Source of the DNA: Solimonas marina
GTDB lineage: Bacteria; Pseudomonadota; Gammaproteobacteria; Nevskiales; Nevskiaceae
Assembly (NCBI RefSeq): GCF_012241385.1
Contig: NZ_JAAVXB010000008.1
Span: 1-64,000 of the forward strand
Length of the DNA: 64,000 nucleotides
Direction: 5' to 3'
Shown: one piece after another, positions 63,346 through 64,000 of the stretch
Layout of the letters: each line of letters opens with the position of its first letter
Numbering within the stretch: the first letter of the stretch is position 1
Position numbers and translations under genes: made by a program
Notes under the pieces: generated by a model
What the model was told of the DNA's origin: nothing
Databases searched by the model: none
Seen by the model: only the letters and a program-made list of their open reading frames with translations

Positions 63346-63507
63346 CTATGGGCGACGGCGGCCCAAAACGAAAGACACGACTGCGAGTACGAGGCCGGCG
63401 ATAAACAACACCCACGCGATCTGCTGGGAGAGACCCGCGACACCACCGAGGCCGAACACGGCTGAGACGATGGCAATGACGAGAAACACGGCCGCCCAAT
63501 AAAACAT
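63346..63507 (-). CDS. DUF1328 (YtjA-like) small membrane protein
   Basis: 53 residues: MFYWAAVFLVIAIVSAVFGL at the start, a glycine-rich turn, a second helix WVLFIAGLVLAVVSFVLG and a basic end. This is the DUF1328 pattern of two-helix stress-associated membrane proteins. AGGAGAT lies before the ATG. It is the first gene of the minus-strand small-gene cluster. Confidence 0.85.
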   Translation of the reverse strand: MFYWAAVFLVIAIVSAVFGLGGVAGLSQQIAWVLFIAGLVLAVVSFVLGRRRP

Positions 63508-63661
63508 TCCAATCTCCTAAGGCTTCGTACTGCTTGCCATCTGTAGAGCAGCGCCTGTGCCAGCCCTGCCAGCTTTTGCTGGAATTTATATTTATTTAAT
63601 AAATTCAATATCTTGATTTGATAATTTCGAAGCCGGCATTTGCGGTTCAGGCTAGGGCCAT

Positions 63662-63685
63662 GTAAAAAGTTCGTGTAATTTTTAC
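63662..63685 (+). promoter_or_regulatory. Inverted repeat upstream of the response regulator
   Basis: GTAAAAA-N10-TTTTTAC, perfect seven-base arms, 37 bases before the start codon, in an AT-rich 210-base spacer between divergent genes. Candidate operator or hairpin. Confidence 0.45.
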
Positions 63686-63721
63686 CGAGTAGCCGGTCAT
63701 CATTTCCGGTTCAGGAATGCC

Positions 63722-64000
63722 ATGCTGGATTTGCCGACAGACGCGCTGAGCGTGCTCTGGGTCGACGACGACCACGAACTGACCGATGGCCTGACGGACT
63801 ATCTGCGCGGCGAGGGCTACGCCGTGGAGTGCGTGCTCGATCTCGCCAGTGCGGCGGCCTGCTTGAAGGCCCGGGCTTACGACTTGGTCCTGGTCGATCT
63901 GTCGCTGCCGGATGGCAGCGGCCTGACGCTGATTCGCGATACGCCGCGTGAGCAGGCACGCGAATTCGTGGTGCTGACCGGGCATGGCGACGTGAAGACG
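63722..64000 (+). CDS. Response regulator receiver domain (partial, runs off the window)
   Basis: First 93 residues only. Receiver domain with acidic pair VDDDHE, phosphoacceptor in LVLVDLSLPDGSG and the switch LTGHGDVKT. The GHGDVKT wording is frequent in NtrC-family sigma54 activators and FixJ-type regulators; the output domain is outside the window. AGGAA precedes the ATG. Confidence 0.85.
   Translation, partial: MLDLPTDALSVLWVDDDHELTDGLTDYLRGEGYAVECVLDLASAAACLKARAYDLVLVDLSLPDGSGLTLIRDTPREQAREFVVLTGHGDVKT

Overview
The window is GC-rich DNA from a gammaproteobacterial chromosome. The gene content points there: tRNA-Leu–tig–clpP–clpX, a PhoP/PhoQ-type pair, ppsA/ppsR, orn, psp genes with pspF, and a DUF1329/MMPL pair. 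The high GC and the DUF1329/MMPL locus recall Nevskiales/Solimonadaceae, but that placement is inference. I see no insertion sequence, prophage, rRNA or CRISPR array. Two tRNAs lie near 11.8 kb and one at 3.6 kb.

Layout. 0-3.5 kb: end of etfA, an acyl-CoA dehydrogenase and a Fur-controlled haem uptake remnant (hemP-hmuU-hmuV). 3.5-7.6 kb: tRNA-Leu, tig, clpP, clpX, an exported nuclease. 7.6-10.5 kb: a LysR regulator divergent from cysC-sat (sulfate activation). 10.6-19.6 kb: DHH phosphoesterase, tRNA-Ala/Glu, a catalytically altered RNase T2, ppsA/ppsR, phoD, recR, phhB, orn. 19.6-26.7 kb: PhoPQ-like pair with a small PepSY protein, then a TetR-controlled MMPL/DUF1329 pair. 26.8-29.9 kb: psp operon and pspF. 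30-60.6 kb: a nitrogen/molybdenum island. 60.7-64 kb: a small LexA-like protein with an SOS box, a cysteine-poor DksA, four small unknown or DUF genes, and the start of a response regulator.

The nitrogen island is the most interesting part. It begins with nasT (ANTAR antiterminator) and nasS (nitrate sensor). It then holds an operon of exported TPR proteins; a minus-strand operon of a DUF3034 outer-membrane protein, an exported truncated haemoglobin, an FMN-binding protein, a PepSY membrane protein, an EF-hand protein and ApbE; an outer-membrane OmpA protein fused to a cupredoxin; and the nitrate assimilation operon narK-nirB-nirD/FAD fusion-nasA-mobA-moaA-moaD-yjdM-moaE-moaCB-moeA-modE, convergent with modBC.

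Five separate transcription units in 29.9-45.2 kb (nasTS, the TPR operon, the globin/flavin operon, the OmpA-cupredoxin gene, the narK operon) each start with a sigma54 promoter (GG-N10-GC). In each, a hairpin begins within about 10 bases of the predicted transcript start, and the leader carries a hairpin with an A-n-n-G-n-n six-base loop, the mark of ANTAR-protein RNA targets. In several the hexaloop hairpin competes with an intrinsic terminator. The simplest reading is that NasT/NasS controls all five by antitermination. That would tie a so far undescribed set of envelope haem, flavin and copper proteins, and the TPR operon, to nitrate or nitrogen status. The promoter and RNA elements are read directly from sequence; the shared regulation and any electron-transfer role are inference.
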